The notes beneath the pieces were generated by a model that saw only the letters and a list, made by a program, of their open reading frames with translations, was not told the origin of the DNA and did not search any database. Below, one piece after another: positions 1-12,323 of a stretch of DNA of 64,000 nucleotides (positions are counted from its first letter, which is position 1; each line of letters begins with the position of its first letter). This DNA comes from Escarpia spicata (lineage: Eukaryota; Annelida; Polychaeta; Sabellida; Siboglinidae): positions 41,346,969 through 41,410,968 of the forward strand of contig OZ023206.1 of the NCBI GenBank assembly GCA_963995525.1. The letters run 5' to 3'. Both the position numbers and the translations under genes were made by a program.

Positions 1-495
1 TGTCTTGCATAGGAGATGAAATAAGGAAAGAACAACTGTAATTTCTGTGAAACTTTGCAGATTTGAATGTTTTCAACAGAAAAAGGTCATGCTTCTATAA
101 ATTTGAAGTGACTTTTAGCATTACCTATTGTATGTGGTGGGTGAAAGTCATTTAAATCAGTTTCCAGTAAATGTATGAATGCACAGGGGAATACAAAAGG
201 TGAAGAACAAGCTTCCATATGGTCACTGTACTGGTGACCCACTGACCTCTCTGTCAATGCCCTTGACAGAGAAGTGATTTACCACTGACGGAGGAAAGGG
301 TTCTCAATCTAGTTGTGTTGGCAAACTTCAAGCGAGGTGTTGGCAGGCAAGAGTACTGTCTGAATTAGGGGAAGTACTTACACCATTACGGCCTGGAGAC
401 CATGGTGATGATGGAAAAACAATAGATATTCCCAATTTGTGAAAATAACTGCAGTAAAGGAATTATGGGAGGGACAAAATAAATAAGCAAAGAAT
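1..495. other. Intergenic, no gene seen
   Basis: I see no splice-bounded exon, RNA gene or repeat that I can support here. The short minus-strand reading frame that runs through 378-647 is proline/serine-rich only because it reads the purine-rich tract beside it. Confidence 0.5.
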
Positions 496-567
496 GGAGG
501 AGGTGGGGGTGAGGTGAGGGGGGAGGTGGGTGTGAGGTGAGGTGAGGGTGGAGATGAGGAGGGAGGT
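496..567 (+). repeat. G-rich GGTGAGGTGAGG minisatellite
   Basis: The stretch is nearly pure purine plus T, with repeated GAGGTGAG and several runs of three to six G. Enough G runs occur within about 70 bp to make a G-quadruplex possible on the plus strand, although some loops are long. No function can be assigned. Confidence 0.7.
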
Positions 568-1784
568 TGATGAGAAAGTGTCAGGAGAAATTGCAACCCA
601 GCACAATTGTCATTACATAGTGCATTGCAAACACAGCAACTTAACAATTACCACGTGATTAATCATACTATATTTAGATACTATAGAAAATATCTATTAG
701 TAACAATGGGTGGGTAGTTATGTGTTTACCCCAAGGGTGGATTTGCAGTACATAACTGTGAGTTAGAAATAGCCTGATATTATTATACAGCCTGTACTCA
801 TAACACTTTTAACAGACACCAGCATTTGGTTGAGACTTGAAACCAAACATTTACATAGGGATCTCTACCTGACCTAAGTATTGCCTACATACAAGACACA
901 CCAGGTTTATGTAGACAAGCTCGAATTTCATTTCCAGAGAAACGCAAGGGACCAGGCCAGGCTGAAAAACGTAATTTGGATTGTTTGGAATATTACTGAA
1001 ATGCATTAAACACTTATTTCATGCCTGTGATCATTCTTGTAGAGGTAGATAAAGTTGCTTGATGAAAATCGGAACATCATGTTACATCATTCACATGCTG
1101 ATTACGGAAATATCATCCACTGTTAATATTAGATGATACTTAACCAGCTTGCTTGGAACGTATTTCTTCTAGTTCTATATACAGTTTGTTTACAGCAATA
1201 TGCAGATCTATTGCATGTCAAAGAATACGCACATAAAGCAGTTATTGCCTGTAAGTAGTAAACGTTAATTTATATATATACGTGCAACATGCATTTCTGT
1301 TGGAATAGCAAAATAGCAAGTTGAATTTTTGCCTGAGAAAAGCACACCCAAAAAATGGCCTAGAGCTAAAGCTCAAGTAAGACTAAAGTTTATCTCTGTC
1401 TTAAATCACCCCTGGAATTAAGTAGTTTCATAACAGTTGAGCTACATTTGTGACATGTGTACCATGAAACAATATATGCCTCCTTGTTTACCAAATCTAA
1501 AAACACGAGTTGCTGACAGCTAACAACATCAAACTTTGGCCTGCCTACTTATGCGACCAGCTGCTCCATTTAAGGGCCTGTCAGTTTTTATGTTATGATC
1601 CTGTTTATCAGTAAACAGTTCTACAGTTTGCCCGATAAGTTACCCTGCATTTACAGATTTAGTTGGTGAGCAGACAGTCATTTGTGAAAAACAAAACTTT
1701 GACCTCCAGAAAAAATTGGTAAAGCACAAAAAACAAGTGGTAGGACGATGTTTGCCCAACAACAAGACAAGTAACTGTTCATAC
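568..1784. other. Intergenic, nothing recognised
   Basis: AT-rich DNA with stops in all frames. I see no repeats, RNA genes or convincing exons. Confidence 0.5.
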
Positions 1785-2115
1785 AAATATAGACCTAACT
1801 GGTTATTGAGAAGCTGGATGAGATGGGGAGGCCACTTGGCAAGGATGGATGCTGAAAAATAGTGAAGAGAGCAGAGGCGGAACAACATGAAGTCCACAGG
1901 AAAAGGGGAAGGCCACAACTGAGATGGGAGGACTGCGTGAGGAGGGACAACAGAAGATCAGAGGAGGATAAAAGATAGAAATAGATCAAAGAGAGGGAGC
2001 GATGATCAGAATACCATGGAAGGAAAAGACACACAGAGTGGTTCAGGTTTACTGTACCTGACCCTCACCCCTGTACAGCAGGGAACAAGGAGAGAAACGT
2101 AAATATAGACCTAAC
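1785..2115 (+). mobile_element. 5'-truncated non-LTR retrotransposon 3' end with 15-bp TSD
   Basis: The insert spans about 1800-2100. It is bracketed by a perfect 15-bp direct repeat, AAATATAGACCTAAC, at 1785-1799 and 2101-2115, which is a target-site duplication. The insert encodes, with stops, the end of a LINE reverse-transcriptase ORF: WMRWGGHLARMD, then KRGRPQLRWEDCVRRD. A 'GH..RMD' block followed by 'GRP.LRW.DCV..D' is a familiar feature of LINE ORF2 C-termini. There is no poly(A) tail; the 3' end is GAGAGAAACGT. The ORF has in-frame stops and the element is only 301 bp, so it is dead on arrival. Which LINE clade it belongs to is not clear from this much sequence. A related tail (CACCCTGTACC, then GGAGAGAA) occurs near 34018-34050. 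Confidence 0.85.
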
Positions 2116-2960
2116 CCTGGATTCTGTCTAAATTTCTTAATTAATTGTTCCAGAGTGTAACATATTTCACACAGGACTTCCATCTTGTGATATGACATGA
2201 CTGTATAACTGAGATATGAGAAGGTGATAAAATATAAAAGTCTATGGCATGGACCCTTTGCACTGGCAAACTGTATGCTAGTTTTAATGGTGATTCAGCT
2301 ATAGACATCAAAGCATACCAGACAAATGAAGATCTCAAGCGAGCACTGGTGTCATGAAATTTACCAAACATGACGCTGTCAAGACAAGCATTGTCTCATT
2401 ACTACTATATGGTGTAATTCATTCATTAGTTATACCATCTACAAAGCTGCATTCAGATACTGAGTCAACTCTATGACGAGATATCTACCACAACCCACTT
2501 GAATACAGTGAATCACCTGAACTAAGCCACAACTGGCTGAGACACATTACAGACTGCCAGAATAGAGTTATTGATGATAACGTCAGCTGTTCAGTAAGAA
2601 GTTATGACTGGTCTGTTGCCATAGAGACAGTAATGTTTAACATTCATGCAGTAAGCTGGGCATTGCCAAGGGCAACATAGAATACGCCATTGTCCAATGA
2701 GAGGACAAAGTTCTTGTGTTCTATAAACTTTGTAGGTGGAGAACTAGATTAGTCCATAACACTGGTTAACCATTGAATAATACACATACGTGCAGGATAA
2801 TTGCCACCCACAGCCTATAGATTATATAGAATAGTACCGTGTATAGACCCATTTGTTGCAAGGCTGCATTCTTTCTGACAACTAATGCTTCATTGAGGCA
2901 GTACCAATATAACACAAGTAATCTATTTCTGTCCAGCTCACTAGAATATAAACTAACCAT
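2116..2960. other. Intergenic, nothing recognised
   Basis: No gene or repeat supported. Confidence 0.5.
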
Positions 2961-2967
2961 TTGCTGC

Positions 2968-3054
2968 TTGTGCACACGCACACGCATTCCCACATGCCTG
3001 CATGCTCCCACAAGTGTCCACACACATGCACACACACACGCATGAATGCACACG
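2968..3054. repeat. Interrupted (CA)n microsatellite
   Basis: The tract is a run of CACACA and CACGCA with interruptions (CATGCCTGCATG). The Cys/Val-rich and His/Thr-rich reading frames across it are translation of the microsatellite, not genes. Confidence 0.8.
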
Positions 3055-4094
3055 GATATGTGAAATATTATGCCAATAAAAGCTATAAAAAACATTGAAA
3101 AAGAAGCAAAAACGTTTCCTACATCGCATGATGCTGTGTACATTTGTTGGGGGGACATTGTGACTATGAACCATTAAACAATTTTGGGGAGAAAACAGGA
3201 GTGGGTCTTTACAAGTCAATCTCATTGCTGCTACGGAACCGAGATGATGACTACATCATTAGAAAGGTCAAGGCTGCTTCATATTGCATGCAACCACTTC
3301 AAATAGGGCCAGTTTTATTTCTTGCTATATTGATAGAGTTTATGGTGTCAAGTGAATTCCTCACTGGAGTTTGATATGATCAGTGAGCTTTTGCTGCACA
3401 AGGAAGAAAGTGTTCTTAGGGTGATTATTTAGCTCTTAAACGTGCAGGGGAAAGACCATGATTATTGCATTGGACCCACTAAGACCTAGCTCCAGCCATA
3501 TTCATGTACAGATCTATGTATGTGAAGGACCAGGATTGTACGAAACAGGACCAAGAAAAGAAAACAATTCCCTAGTCCAGTAATTTGCTGAATAAAATCG
3601 TTGTCTAAACACTTAACATGTGAATAAGTAGATGTCCACAACCAATGATCAGATGTCAGCACAAATTAATCCCAGATAGAAGTTGCACTGTTCCTAGGCT
3701 AGTGGCTGCCTTATCTAGATGCTTCATATCTCACAATGTGGCAAACATCGTTTAATCTTGTAGATGACCTCGTTAATGCTTATGTTATTCCTCACATCAC
3801 ATGACCAAGATGAGATGACACCAACAAAATTATAAGTTGTTGCGTTTTTTTTATATATATTCTACAACAAAATTAAGTTTTATAATAATTTTATGTTTAA
3901 CCCATCAGTTTTGCATTTCCATACTTAAAATGTGCTTTTGATAAGTAATAACCATAGTTTTTATTTGGATTTAGTATTCCCTAAGTTGTTGACAGTTAAC
4001 CAATTGATCTTTCAAAGCTCTCATTGTCAACACTGATACAAATCAGAGCTGGTTATGACCAGATTCCCTATGAATCCAACTCTTACATCACACT
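3055..4094. other. Intergenic; one unassigned 76-codon ORF
   Basis: A plus-strand frame at 3144-3374 stays open for 76 codons and contains SLLLRNRDDDYIIRK followed by a GTCAAG donor-like site near 3268. It matches no family I know and could be chance. Nothing else is supported. Confidence 0.3.
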
Positions 4095-4590
4095 AATTAA
4101 CTCCACAGGTTGAAGATGTCATCAAGATGCCCACAAGACCCTGTCACTGATATGATCTTAGAAAGAGTTGGCAAGGTACACAAATATTCAAATGCCCACA
4201 CTGGTGATAGTTTATGGTGGTGTAAAAATAGTAAAGTAAAATAGACAGTAAAGCATACAAGCAAACAATTTCTTTTTAAACATACATCTGGAAAATGAAT
4301 GCAACAACTGTTGTTACTTTTTAGGTTTCCGTCTCTTTTCAAGTAGGATTCAGTATGTAGGACGTCCAAGGTCAAATGATGTCATCACAAAATTTGACAG
4401 CTCATGGTTCCCCTCATCTCGTCTTATTGGTGTTACTGTATTTTCCTATTCACATTGTCTCTTTTACATGTCAATCAACCAAGATGAAGAAAACTACGAG
4501 CTGTCACATGTGTAAGATGACTTTGGATGTCATACATATTGTTGTATGCGGAAGCCTACTTGGAAAAAGGCGAAAGCTTACACAAAAGGT
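4095..4590 (+). repeat. Diverged inverted repeat with an open, exon-like strand
   Basis: The segment 4321-4403 and the reverse complement of 4493-4588 align over about 80 bp. Shared blocks include GAGCTGTC, TTGGA(C/T)GTC(C/A)TACATA and CCTACTTG, so the region folds back around a 90-bp spacer, as a MITE would. Separately, the plus strand is open and exon-like. A short frame at 4105-4171 (after CCACAG, before GTACAC) reads MSSRCPQDPVTDMILERVGK. A second frame open from about 4325 ends at a GTAAG donor near 4515. I cannot name any protein for these. The foldback is the simpler explanation, and an exon pair remains a weak alternative. Confidence 0.4.
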
Positions 4591-5299
4591 AATCACAAAC
4601 ATTGGATATGTTAAAAAGAAATTCATTCTATAAAAATGAAGGATCCTCAAGATATTCAATAATCAAAGACAATATGATCTGCAATGACTAAAACCTGGCG
4701 TGTTTGGCCATGCAAACATCACGCCACGGACCTCCAACTGCTTCCAATGTCTCTGTTGCATGAGAACACTACAGCAGGACCAGCATGTCTGTATTATTGA
4801 TTAGTGCTGACCTCCCAGTGCCTGGCTAGTGTCACCCATATCCACATGGTTCCAGCTGAATCTGGGTATTATTACTACTGTCCCACAGATCTGAGCAAAT
4901 TGAAATATCGGTCAGTGTGCAGCGTGTCAGGCATCTAGGCCACGTAGTCATCGACTGAAATTTGTCGCTGGCTGGATGTGGCCAGATATAAACTAAAACA
5001 TAAACACAGGCTGAATAATTGAACACATGGATCAATGCTGTTGAATAACGACTACCCTGGGTAGTTCATGTTATTAGTTCAGGTTATTTGACGTTGCATA
5101 ATAGAATTGTGTAATTTCTGATAAACAGCTGTCTGAAATCTATAATGTATGTGTACATAGAAATAGCAAATATTATATTTAATTTTTTTATAAATAAAGC
5201 TATCCATGAGTAGCATTAGATATCATAATCTGTTCTATCTGCTACATGTGTGGTGCAACTAACTCGTAGTACAAAGCGTACTAATAGCACATCGTTCTA
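4591..5299. other. Intergenic, nothing recognised
   Basis: AT-rich, no supported feature. Confidence 0.5.
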
Positions 5300-6060
5300 T
5301 CTAACAACATGTCAACAGTGAACCATGTAAATATTTACTCCAATATTGACACTGTAGAATGATGCAACAGTATATGTTATGATGTCACACATTCAATAAT
5401 GCTATTAAATGTGTCAGATATAATATTGTACCATGGGCAACAGACGCAATTACTGACATACAGATGCAATTACTGACATACAGACGCATTTACTGACATA
5501 CAGACGCAATTACTGACATACAGACGCAATTACTGACATACAGACGCAATTACTGACACACAGACGCAATTACTGACACACAGACGCAATTACTGACACA
5601 CATACACAATTACTGACATACAGACGCAATTACTGACATACAGACGCAATTACTGACATACAGATGCAATTACTGACATACTGATGCAACAGCATTCATC
5701 TTTATGACATCACATGTTAGTTCGCGCTGTTCCAGGTGATAGATTAATATTATATATAATGGACAACATAGCCATGTTTTGACAGGATTATGTGATATTC
5801 ATTATATTATTATCACTACTATGTCACACAGGTGTGCATTATTGCTGACAAATTAATTTACTGACAGAATAATGCAACGTTACATTAATTTATGATGTCA
5901 CACATTTACACTGCTGCTCTTGCAGACCTGTAAGACATGAGTCATATATAACAAACTAATTTACTGACACCATGATGTAACATGATATCATAAGTTATTA
6001 CAAAGTCACTCATTTACGCTGCTTTTCCAGGAGTAGGATATAGCAATATGTCACGAACAA
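5300..6060 (+). repeat. Diverged tandem repeat of roughly 100 bp
   Basis: About four diverged copies share the order TTACTGACA, then (A/C)TGATG(C/T)AAC, then ATGA(T/C)(G/A)TCACACATT, then a GCTG...CCAG block. They begin near 5343, 5665, 5855 and 5965. The 20-bp minisatellite at 5441-5690 is an expansion of the TTACTGACA part of this unit. Confidence 0.6.
5441..5690 (+). repeat. 20-bp minisatellite, 12.5 copies in exact register
   Basis: The unit CAGACGCAATTACTGACATA is repeated every 20 bp with no indels from 5441 on. Variants are point changes only (GATGCAAT, GACACA, CATACACAAT). The exact register and near identity indicate recent expansion, and the locus is probably length-polymorphic. 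Confidence 0.95.
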
Positions 6061-6693
6061 CCAACCTTGACCTACAAACCTTGACCTACAAACCGCCACC
6101 AATTGTGATGCTATATCCATTAATTGTCCTGATGACAATTTCCATGCACACATTGCTTATCCGCCTGCATAGAAATTGGCGATAGTTGTGTACAAACTGC
6201 AGGGGTTTTGACAAAGGGTTTGACCATCATGACCTAAAACGCTATCAAAACAAATGTATTTATACACAACGTGTCTCTAAGAATAAATCCAGTGGCGTTT
6301 ATAAATAAAATTACTTATGAAAAATGTGCTAGTGGTGAATACAGAATACGACCAGCAAATATTGATGAACCAGACATCTGTGGATGCACTACTGAACAAA
6401 TACATAGTCTCTAGTCAGGGTTAGGTTCATTTGCAATCTGCAATTGCGTAATAAATAACAATTAATTTTTTAAGAGATGTAATTGCAATTGATTTTCTTG
6501 AAGTGCTGCAGTTTAGTTTTTATTATGTTGTTACTTCAACAGCTTGTCAGCAACACCCCTCTTAAGGAACACCTGTGGATCTTTATTCAAAGAAGCTACA
6601 CTACATGATTTATCTCACAACAACTGTACCTTGTTTATTTTTTTTAACCAAAAAGAGTAAGCAATGTTTCACTAAACCATGAGTTACACGAAC
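6061..6693. other. Intergenic, nothing recognised
   Basis: The only repeat is a small tandem duplication of CCTTGACCTACAAA at about 6065-6093. No gene seen. Confidence 0.5.
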
Positions 6694-6732
6694 CATTTTT
6701 TATCTGGGCCATGAGGGCCTAGATAAAAAATG
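6694..6732. other. 17-bp stem hairpin
   Basis: CATTTTTTATCTGGGCC, loop ATGAG, then GGCCTAGATAAAAAATG. The two 17-bp stems pair with a single mismatch. It could be a tiny MITE remnant or a structured element; I see no gene beside it that it could regulate. Confidence 0.75.
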
Positions 6733-7319
6733 ACCAACATGCAATCTGTCTATCTATTAGTCCCTTGATTATTTTTTGCAGCAAATGCTACCTTTTTTCT
6801 GCAACTTTTTGACAGCTTGAAAACAGCTGTTTACATCAAACTGACTACATGTGCATGGCTAACACGATTACAGATTACAAGTACAACCATCAGTATGGTC
6901 TGATCAATGAATCACTAAGTTTGACAAACAGGAAGAGACAAAGTCAACCGAAAAGATCAATGTATATATAAATTTTAAAGTGACATATCAATCAAGTCCA
7001 AAAGCAAATGCACAGATCAGCATCAGGTCTTGGGAATCTGCTGCGCTCAATGCCCATACCAATACAGCTGACAACATGATGTGTAGATCATTTGACAGTA
7101 CACTAGGGAGGCAGAGGAAAGGTTAGGAGAAACATACTGAAGACACAGAAGGTGGCGTGTGAGGGAGAAAGACAGGCTAGAAAGCTGACTAAGTCTCGAA
7201 GTCAAACAGTTTACAACTGTAATATCTCTAACAGACTGACGTTTTCAAATTTGACTTTATAGCCACAGCAGATGTTGTTGAGCGGAACAAAAGTACGTTC
7301 ATATGTTATATAATATAGC
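6733..7319. other. Intergenic, nothing recognised
   Basis: No supported feature. Confidence 0.5.
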
Positions 7320-7500
7320 GCTGTATCCATTCCTTATCGCAGCTCAAAACGCACTCAGGAAGACCTGTTCATTCCATCATTCCATATTGACTTCTCAGGG
7401 AATTTGGGAAGCATTCAGCCATGCTGCTATTATTGTGTGAAGACTATTCATTCACATAAATATTATTATATCCGTAACTGTCTATAGCCAGGTACCCTAC
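7320..7500 (-). mobile_element. SINE body fragment (family A)
   Basis: The block CAGCTCAAAACGC..., AAGCATTCAGCCATGCTGC, then GTGTGAAGACTATTCATTCA, then CTGTCTATAGCCAGGTAC matches, with divergence, the non-tRNA body of the tRNA-headed SINEs at 25200-25470 and 36380-36690 and the fragment at 26700-26870. The tRNA head is missing here. Confidence 0.6.
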
Positions 7501-7592
7501 ATACAAATGACTGAACTAAAACATCATGGATTAAAAAATCCGTCTTTTCAGATGAAAGTTTGTAAACACTGGCAAAAATGTGTAAACTTTTA

Positions 7593-7775
7593 TATGGGGT
7601 AAGACCACATTTAAATTTTACATAGGCGGCCATTATAACGTTTCCTTCATTTCCTGCTCAATTTGACGAATACTTTTCTTGAAAATGTCACAGCATATTT
7701 AACCTCCATTGACACAAGTGCTGTGGAAAACTCGTAAAATTCTCATACCTCAGTTTTTAGAAAAATCCACATCCA
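7593..7775 (+). mobile_element. MITE-like element, left end only
   Basis: About 185 bp beginning GGGGTAAGACCACATTTAAA is nearly identical to the left part of the element at 8952-9405, diverging after TTTTTAGAAAAATCCAC. No right terminus is visible before 8 kb, so this copy is truncated or replaced on the right. Confidence 0.7.
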
Positions 7776-8951
7776 AGACATGTGATAAAGGTTGTTGACA
7801 GTTGTGGCACCCAGTATCTCTCCAAGTACATCAACGAGTCCATTGTCCTAATCATATTTTATTCAAACATCGCCAAATTCTTACAAGGGTACTAACAAAC
7901 ATTTCTGATGTTAAATATATGGATATAACGTAAAAATACCAGTGGTAAAAACAGCTTCTTGTCAGAGTATCAGAGTAGTTGACGTCAGCCTACAGTTAGT
8001 TTAAGCTGCCTTGCCTTGTGCAAACTTCGGTATAATTCGGTTATATTACAGCTGAAAAGCACATGATCGTTGAAAATGATAGCATGCCAGTCCATGTACA
8101 CAATTTCAACATATGACCCTTCTCTTAGGTGACCAGTTTTAATTTTTATGGCTAAAAATGAACTAATTCGGATCATTGCGGTCGCTGCACATTTGGAGAG
8201 TCACACACTGTTATGATATTCTCTGTTACATTCGTGGTATATTTATGTAGATTCTCAATTGTTCTTCTTGTCTCAGTTAGTGTATGGATGTTGCTATAAA
8301 AAATAGGTGCTAGATGCCTGATTAGTAGAAGTGTGTGGACAACTTGCTTCCTATGGTGGCCAACATTTCACTAAAATTAGGGCCGCGTTGGGGGGGTGGA
8401 ATCAAAATGTTGCCTGCTTGCCCATTATTGCTTATTGTGCGATCCAAGTATCATATATATATAAGTGCCATATAATTAGGAAGGACAAGTTGGAACAGCA
8501 GAAACACCCACGTTAGTATTGGGGTTATGAAACACGCATTTATAGATGTCGCTTACAAAAATATAAATTATATAACTAAGGCGAAATTCATCCTACTGGA
8601 AATATGTCAATATTGTTGCACATGATGTAGATTTAAAAGAAACTCCACACCCTGACACATATACACTTTTTACACAAGCTTTCGTGGTACTCAGTATCAT
8701 AGAACATGCTTGGAATATATTTTTAACTTTCACGCCACCAAAATTATCACTTTATTTTCCATGCACATCACATAATAACTGGCTTATTAATTACTTTTAA
8801 AACTTCTTTTAGATGTAATACTAACAGTATGCAATAGCTGCACGATATTCTGGCCTACACCAGCTTCCAAATACAGCCGAAAAACCATCACCCGTCGCTC
8901 AAATCACATTTTGGCAGTTTTTGTGATAAAACGGGCGTATTTCTAATTTGG
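7776..8951. other. Intergenic, nothing recognised
   Basis: Sequence between two related MITE-like copies. No exon, RNA or repeat supported. Confidence 0.5.
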
Positions 8952-9405
8952 GGTAAGACCACATTTAAATTTTACACAGGCGGCCATTATAACGTTTCCT
9001 TCATTTCCTGCTAAATTTGACGAACACTTTTCTTGAAAATTTCACAGCATAGTTAACCTCCATTGACACAAGTGCTGTGGAAAACTCGTAAAATTCTCAT
9101 ACCTCAGTTTTCAAAAAAATCCACCCAAACCTGACACCCCTCAATTTCGCCCCAATCTGGTGACGGATTTTGAAATATTGGTGCGTTCTGCAAAATAGCC
9201 ATTGTGCGAATACGCGAGAGACTAGCGTATGTTTATTGCTACCTCGTGAAAGATCTAATGTAGTAGTACATTTAGTATTCACTGGACTGACATGTGCCAT
9301 GCCAAAGTGCTCGAACAAAATTCACACGACACCAAAATGGTATTTTCAAGGGCACTCTTTCGGCGGGTAATGGCGGACGAATCCTTAATGTGGTCTTACA
9401 CCATA
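8952..9405 (+). mobile_element. MITE-like DNA transposon with 16-bp TIRs
   Basis: The left end GGGGTAAGACCACATT and the right end AATGTGGTCTTACACC are inverted repeats with one mismatch, bounding about 450 bp. The first 185 bp repeat the 7593-7775 copy almost exactly. An internal secondary symmetry, GGCGGCCATTATAACG near the left against GGGTAATGGCGGACGAAT near the right, extends the termini. No transposase frame is present, so the element is non-autonomous. The flanks show no clear target-site duplication, and I cannot place it in a superfamily. Confidence 0.65.
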
Positions 9406-10619
9406 TGATGGTATGAATACATTTTAGTATCAGTCTAAAGTGTAAAATATTGATGTCCGATGCCAGGTGAAACTACTTCTGACCTCCTTCTCCCAAACAA
9501 AAGTAATTTAATCCGATATTGGACATCAACATTTTTAGATGATCCCTTATTTCTCAATATAGAAGGATGACAGCGATAAAAACTTGCCGCAGTAACCTCC
9601 GTCTTTACATCTGCCTCCATTGAGACCAGAAGGTTCTAGAACCTCTATGAGGTTAGCGAACCAGAAACCAGCACTTGCTTCAAAAACAAGTGAGCTGTAT
9701 CATTTTATTTCCAAACAATTATACCAAAAACTGTACAGGTATAGAATCAGGAAGATGTACATGTGGCCCATTGGTTACACTGACACAAACTACCCTTCCT
9801 TACCTTCACGTCATCCACATACATGATTGATCATCAACACATGGTACTAATCATGCACTGAGCTGCGAAACATCTGGCATGAAAACTGAAACTAAATGTC
9901 TGAAATAGGTAATACTCACATTAAAATGCAAACTATTTTGGTAATAATACTTGTAAAATGGTGGGATATTAGGTGCACTAGATGGTGGACTAGGCTATAT
10001 GAAAACATGACAAATGTCAGCTCATGAACCAATGCAAGGGGCCATTGGCATTGCAGGTGTAAGATGTAAATACAGTCTTCCAGACCGAGAACTGTGAGAG
10101 ACTCTTACAGTAGCAGTTACCAGTAATGAAATAATGCATTCTTGGAAGGATTCTTGCTATTCTAAAAGTCACAGTTCTGTATCTGATTATTATCTGATGC
10201 ACAGTGACTACTGCAATCGAACCTTGGTTTATGCTCACCTAAATACAGCCACCTTTATCGCCACCACAGGACCACACAAAATTATTTCAGTACCCATAGA
10301 GTAGAGGAAGTTAGTCCCACTAATATGGTCACCTTGCTATTCAGGTTACTTTGACCCCATCCCAAGGGTGACCTTAATAGTGAGGTTCCACTGATAGCAG
10401 CAGACATCAGAGTAAATTAACATGTGAAGAGTTTCACTCTCAGGGCAAAATGTAATAAATGCCATTTTTTATTTTGCTCAAACCTGGGCTAAACATGTTG
10501 AGCTAGGAATCCCTAGGATCTATCTAATTTATACAAAAATGCAATATATCCCCACGAAACCATGTGCACAAGAGTGTTTGTTTTCAAAACACGATAAGCA
10601 CCATCCGTCCTTTTTTTTT
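9406..10619. other. Intergenic, nothing recognised
   Basis: No supported gene or repeat. Confidence 0.5.
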
Positions 10620-10914
10620 CAAAACGCGATATATCCCTCTTCAGCCAATCAGCACCACTGTGCCACACGAGCACCAATGTGGAGTGATGCGGCACGCTGT
10701 ATGAAGAGAGTTTTGACAAGAAAATCATTCAAAATCACATTTGCATAACAAATGTGCAACACATATTTTAGAGTTTGCCACCATTCTATTTGACTTTGGA
10801 TTCTAAATATATATCAACTTAATTTTTTTTAAAGTTGTTGTTATTTAAACTTTGAGGATGAAGCACAAAAGTGACTTTTCTCAAAACGAAGAAAATGGAT
10901 ATATCACGTTTTGT
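10620..10914. mobile_element. Candidate MITE, CAAAACGCGATATATCC termini
   Basis: CAAAACGCGATATATCC at the left and GGATATATCACGTTTTG at the right are inverted with one mismatch over 17 bp, about 290 bp apart. The match continues weakly inward (TCTTC against GAAGAAAA). The short length, AT-rich interior and lack of coding capacity fit a MITE. The family is unknown and the TSD is not clear. Confidence 0.45.
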
Positions 10915-12323
10915 CTTGGTTCATCGTCACGTTCTGATGAATGAAATTATTTACCATTTCAATTAGGTTTATTGCATGCAAAATTTTTTTTTAAACATAA
11001 AAAATTAAAAGTAACTTAAATAAATATTACAGATTCTTGCAGAAATGTCGACAACCATTACATTTGGCAATGATGCCTGCAAAAGTGGTGCACCATTGTG
11101 TAGTTCCAAATGATCCACAAGGTAGTGAAATAGCAATTGGAACTGTGGCTGGTCAAGCTATACTGTGAATAAATCTATCAAGAACCTTGACACCACTCGA
11201 AGATCACAAATTGTTCCTGCCCAGCACAAATGCCAGACCCTATTGATACTTCAATGTGAACTATGTTGCAAATTATGCTATGAGTACTCTGGCTGTGCGA
11301 ATTAAGTATCACTATCTCTATTTTGGGCACAGGAAAGGCAGTGTAAAGAAATGGTAATAATGACAGACTAGTCTACACCCACTATGTGTGTCAATTACTG
11401 ATGTCTACTGGGATGACCATGACCATGCAGAGTAGATGAATGGGTGTGTGTTTGCACACGGGCATGCACGTTTGCATGCATGCAAGAGTGTGAGGGTGTA
11501 ACCTGAGCTACTACTCTAATTTCACTAGAAAACATCTCAATAGTTTAGACATATACCCACCCATATGGTTTGTCTGTCTGCCAATGCCCTGAAGTATATC
11601 TTCACATGTGAAAAGTTGCCCTGTTTTCAATAATTATATTTTCTTGAAAAGCCACGTTTATCATCAAACAATGATTAATGACAGTGAGCAAACTTTGGTA
11701 ATCTAGATCAAAGATTTCTTACATGATCATCTGGCAGAAAAAAATGCATTTTTAACCATGGTGCCTACATAACATTATTTTTAAATTGTAAATGTAATAT
11801 ATGTGATGAAAGGCCTTATGATCCATTGTAAGATATTTGGTGTTGAAATGTATCTGCATATATACAATGTGATGTCAAGCTGAAAAATTCATCTGTTTGT
11901 TATTTGTTTAAATGGCCAACACCAACTCAACTTTTATGAGAAGTGTTTAACTACTTAATCATAATTTCTGTCACATTCACAGCCAGATAATAACTACAGC
12001 CAATTTAACCCAGTGCAAGGGGAAGAAAAAGATCCCAAGCCGGGAAATGAAAAAACCTGCCGTAGATTCACTGAGCAGAGGACTCTTTCTCAACAATCTG
12101 TACAACAGAATCATCAACAAATGACTTTGATTGTATTTAATGGAAGAAGTTGGTTTGCTTGATGCTTGATGTAGTAATCCCTTTACAGCTGTTCACAGCT
12201 AAACTGGGATTTGTGCGGTGCGTAACGTCAGGGCAGTCGAACAAAAGGAAAAAAATCGTGTAGAAGGATGTTCAAAATAAAGAAAGAAAGAAACTTGGAC
12301 CTGGATAAATGTAACCACTTTAT
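10915..12323. other. Intergenic up to the giant inverted repeat
   Basis: No gene seen. The left flank of the inverted repeat (about 12250-12323) has no counterpart beyond the right arm's outer end at 23327. Confidence 0.5.

Noticed and set aside
3144..3374. 76-codon plus-strand ORF
   Set aside because: Some coding-like texture, but no homology, splice partner or second copy; not enough to call a gene.
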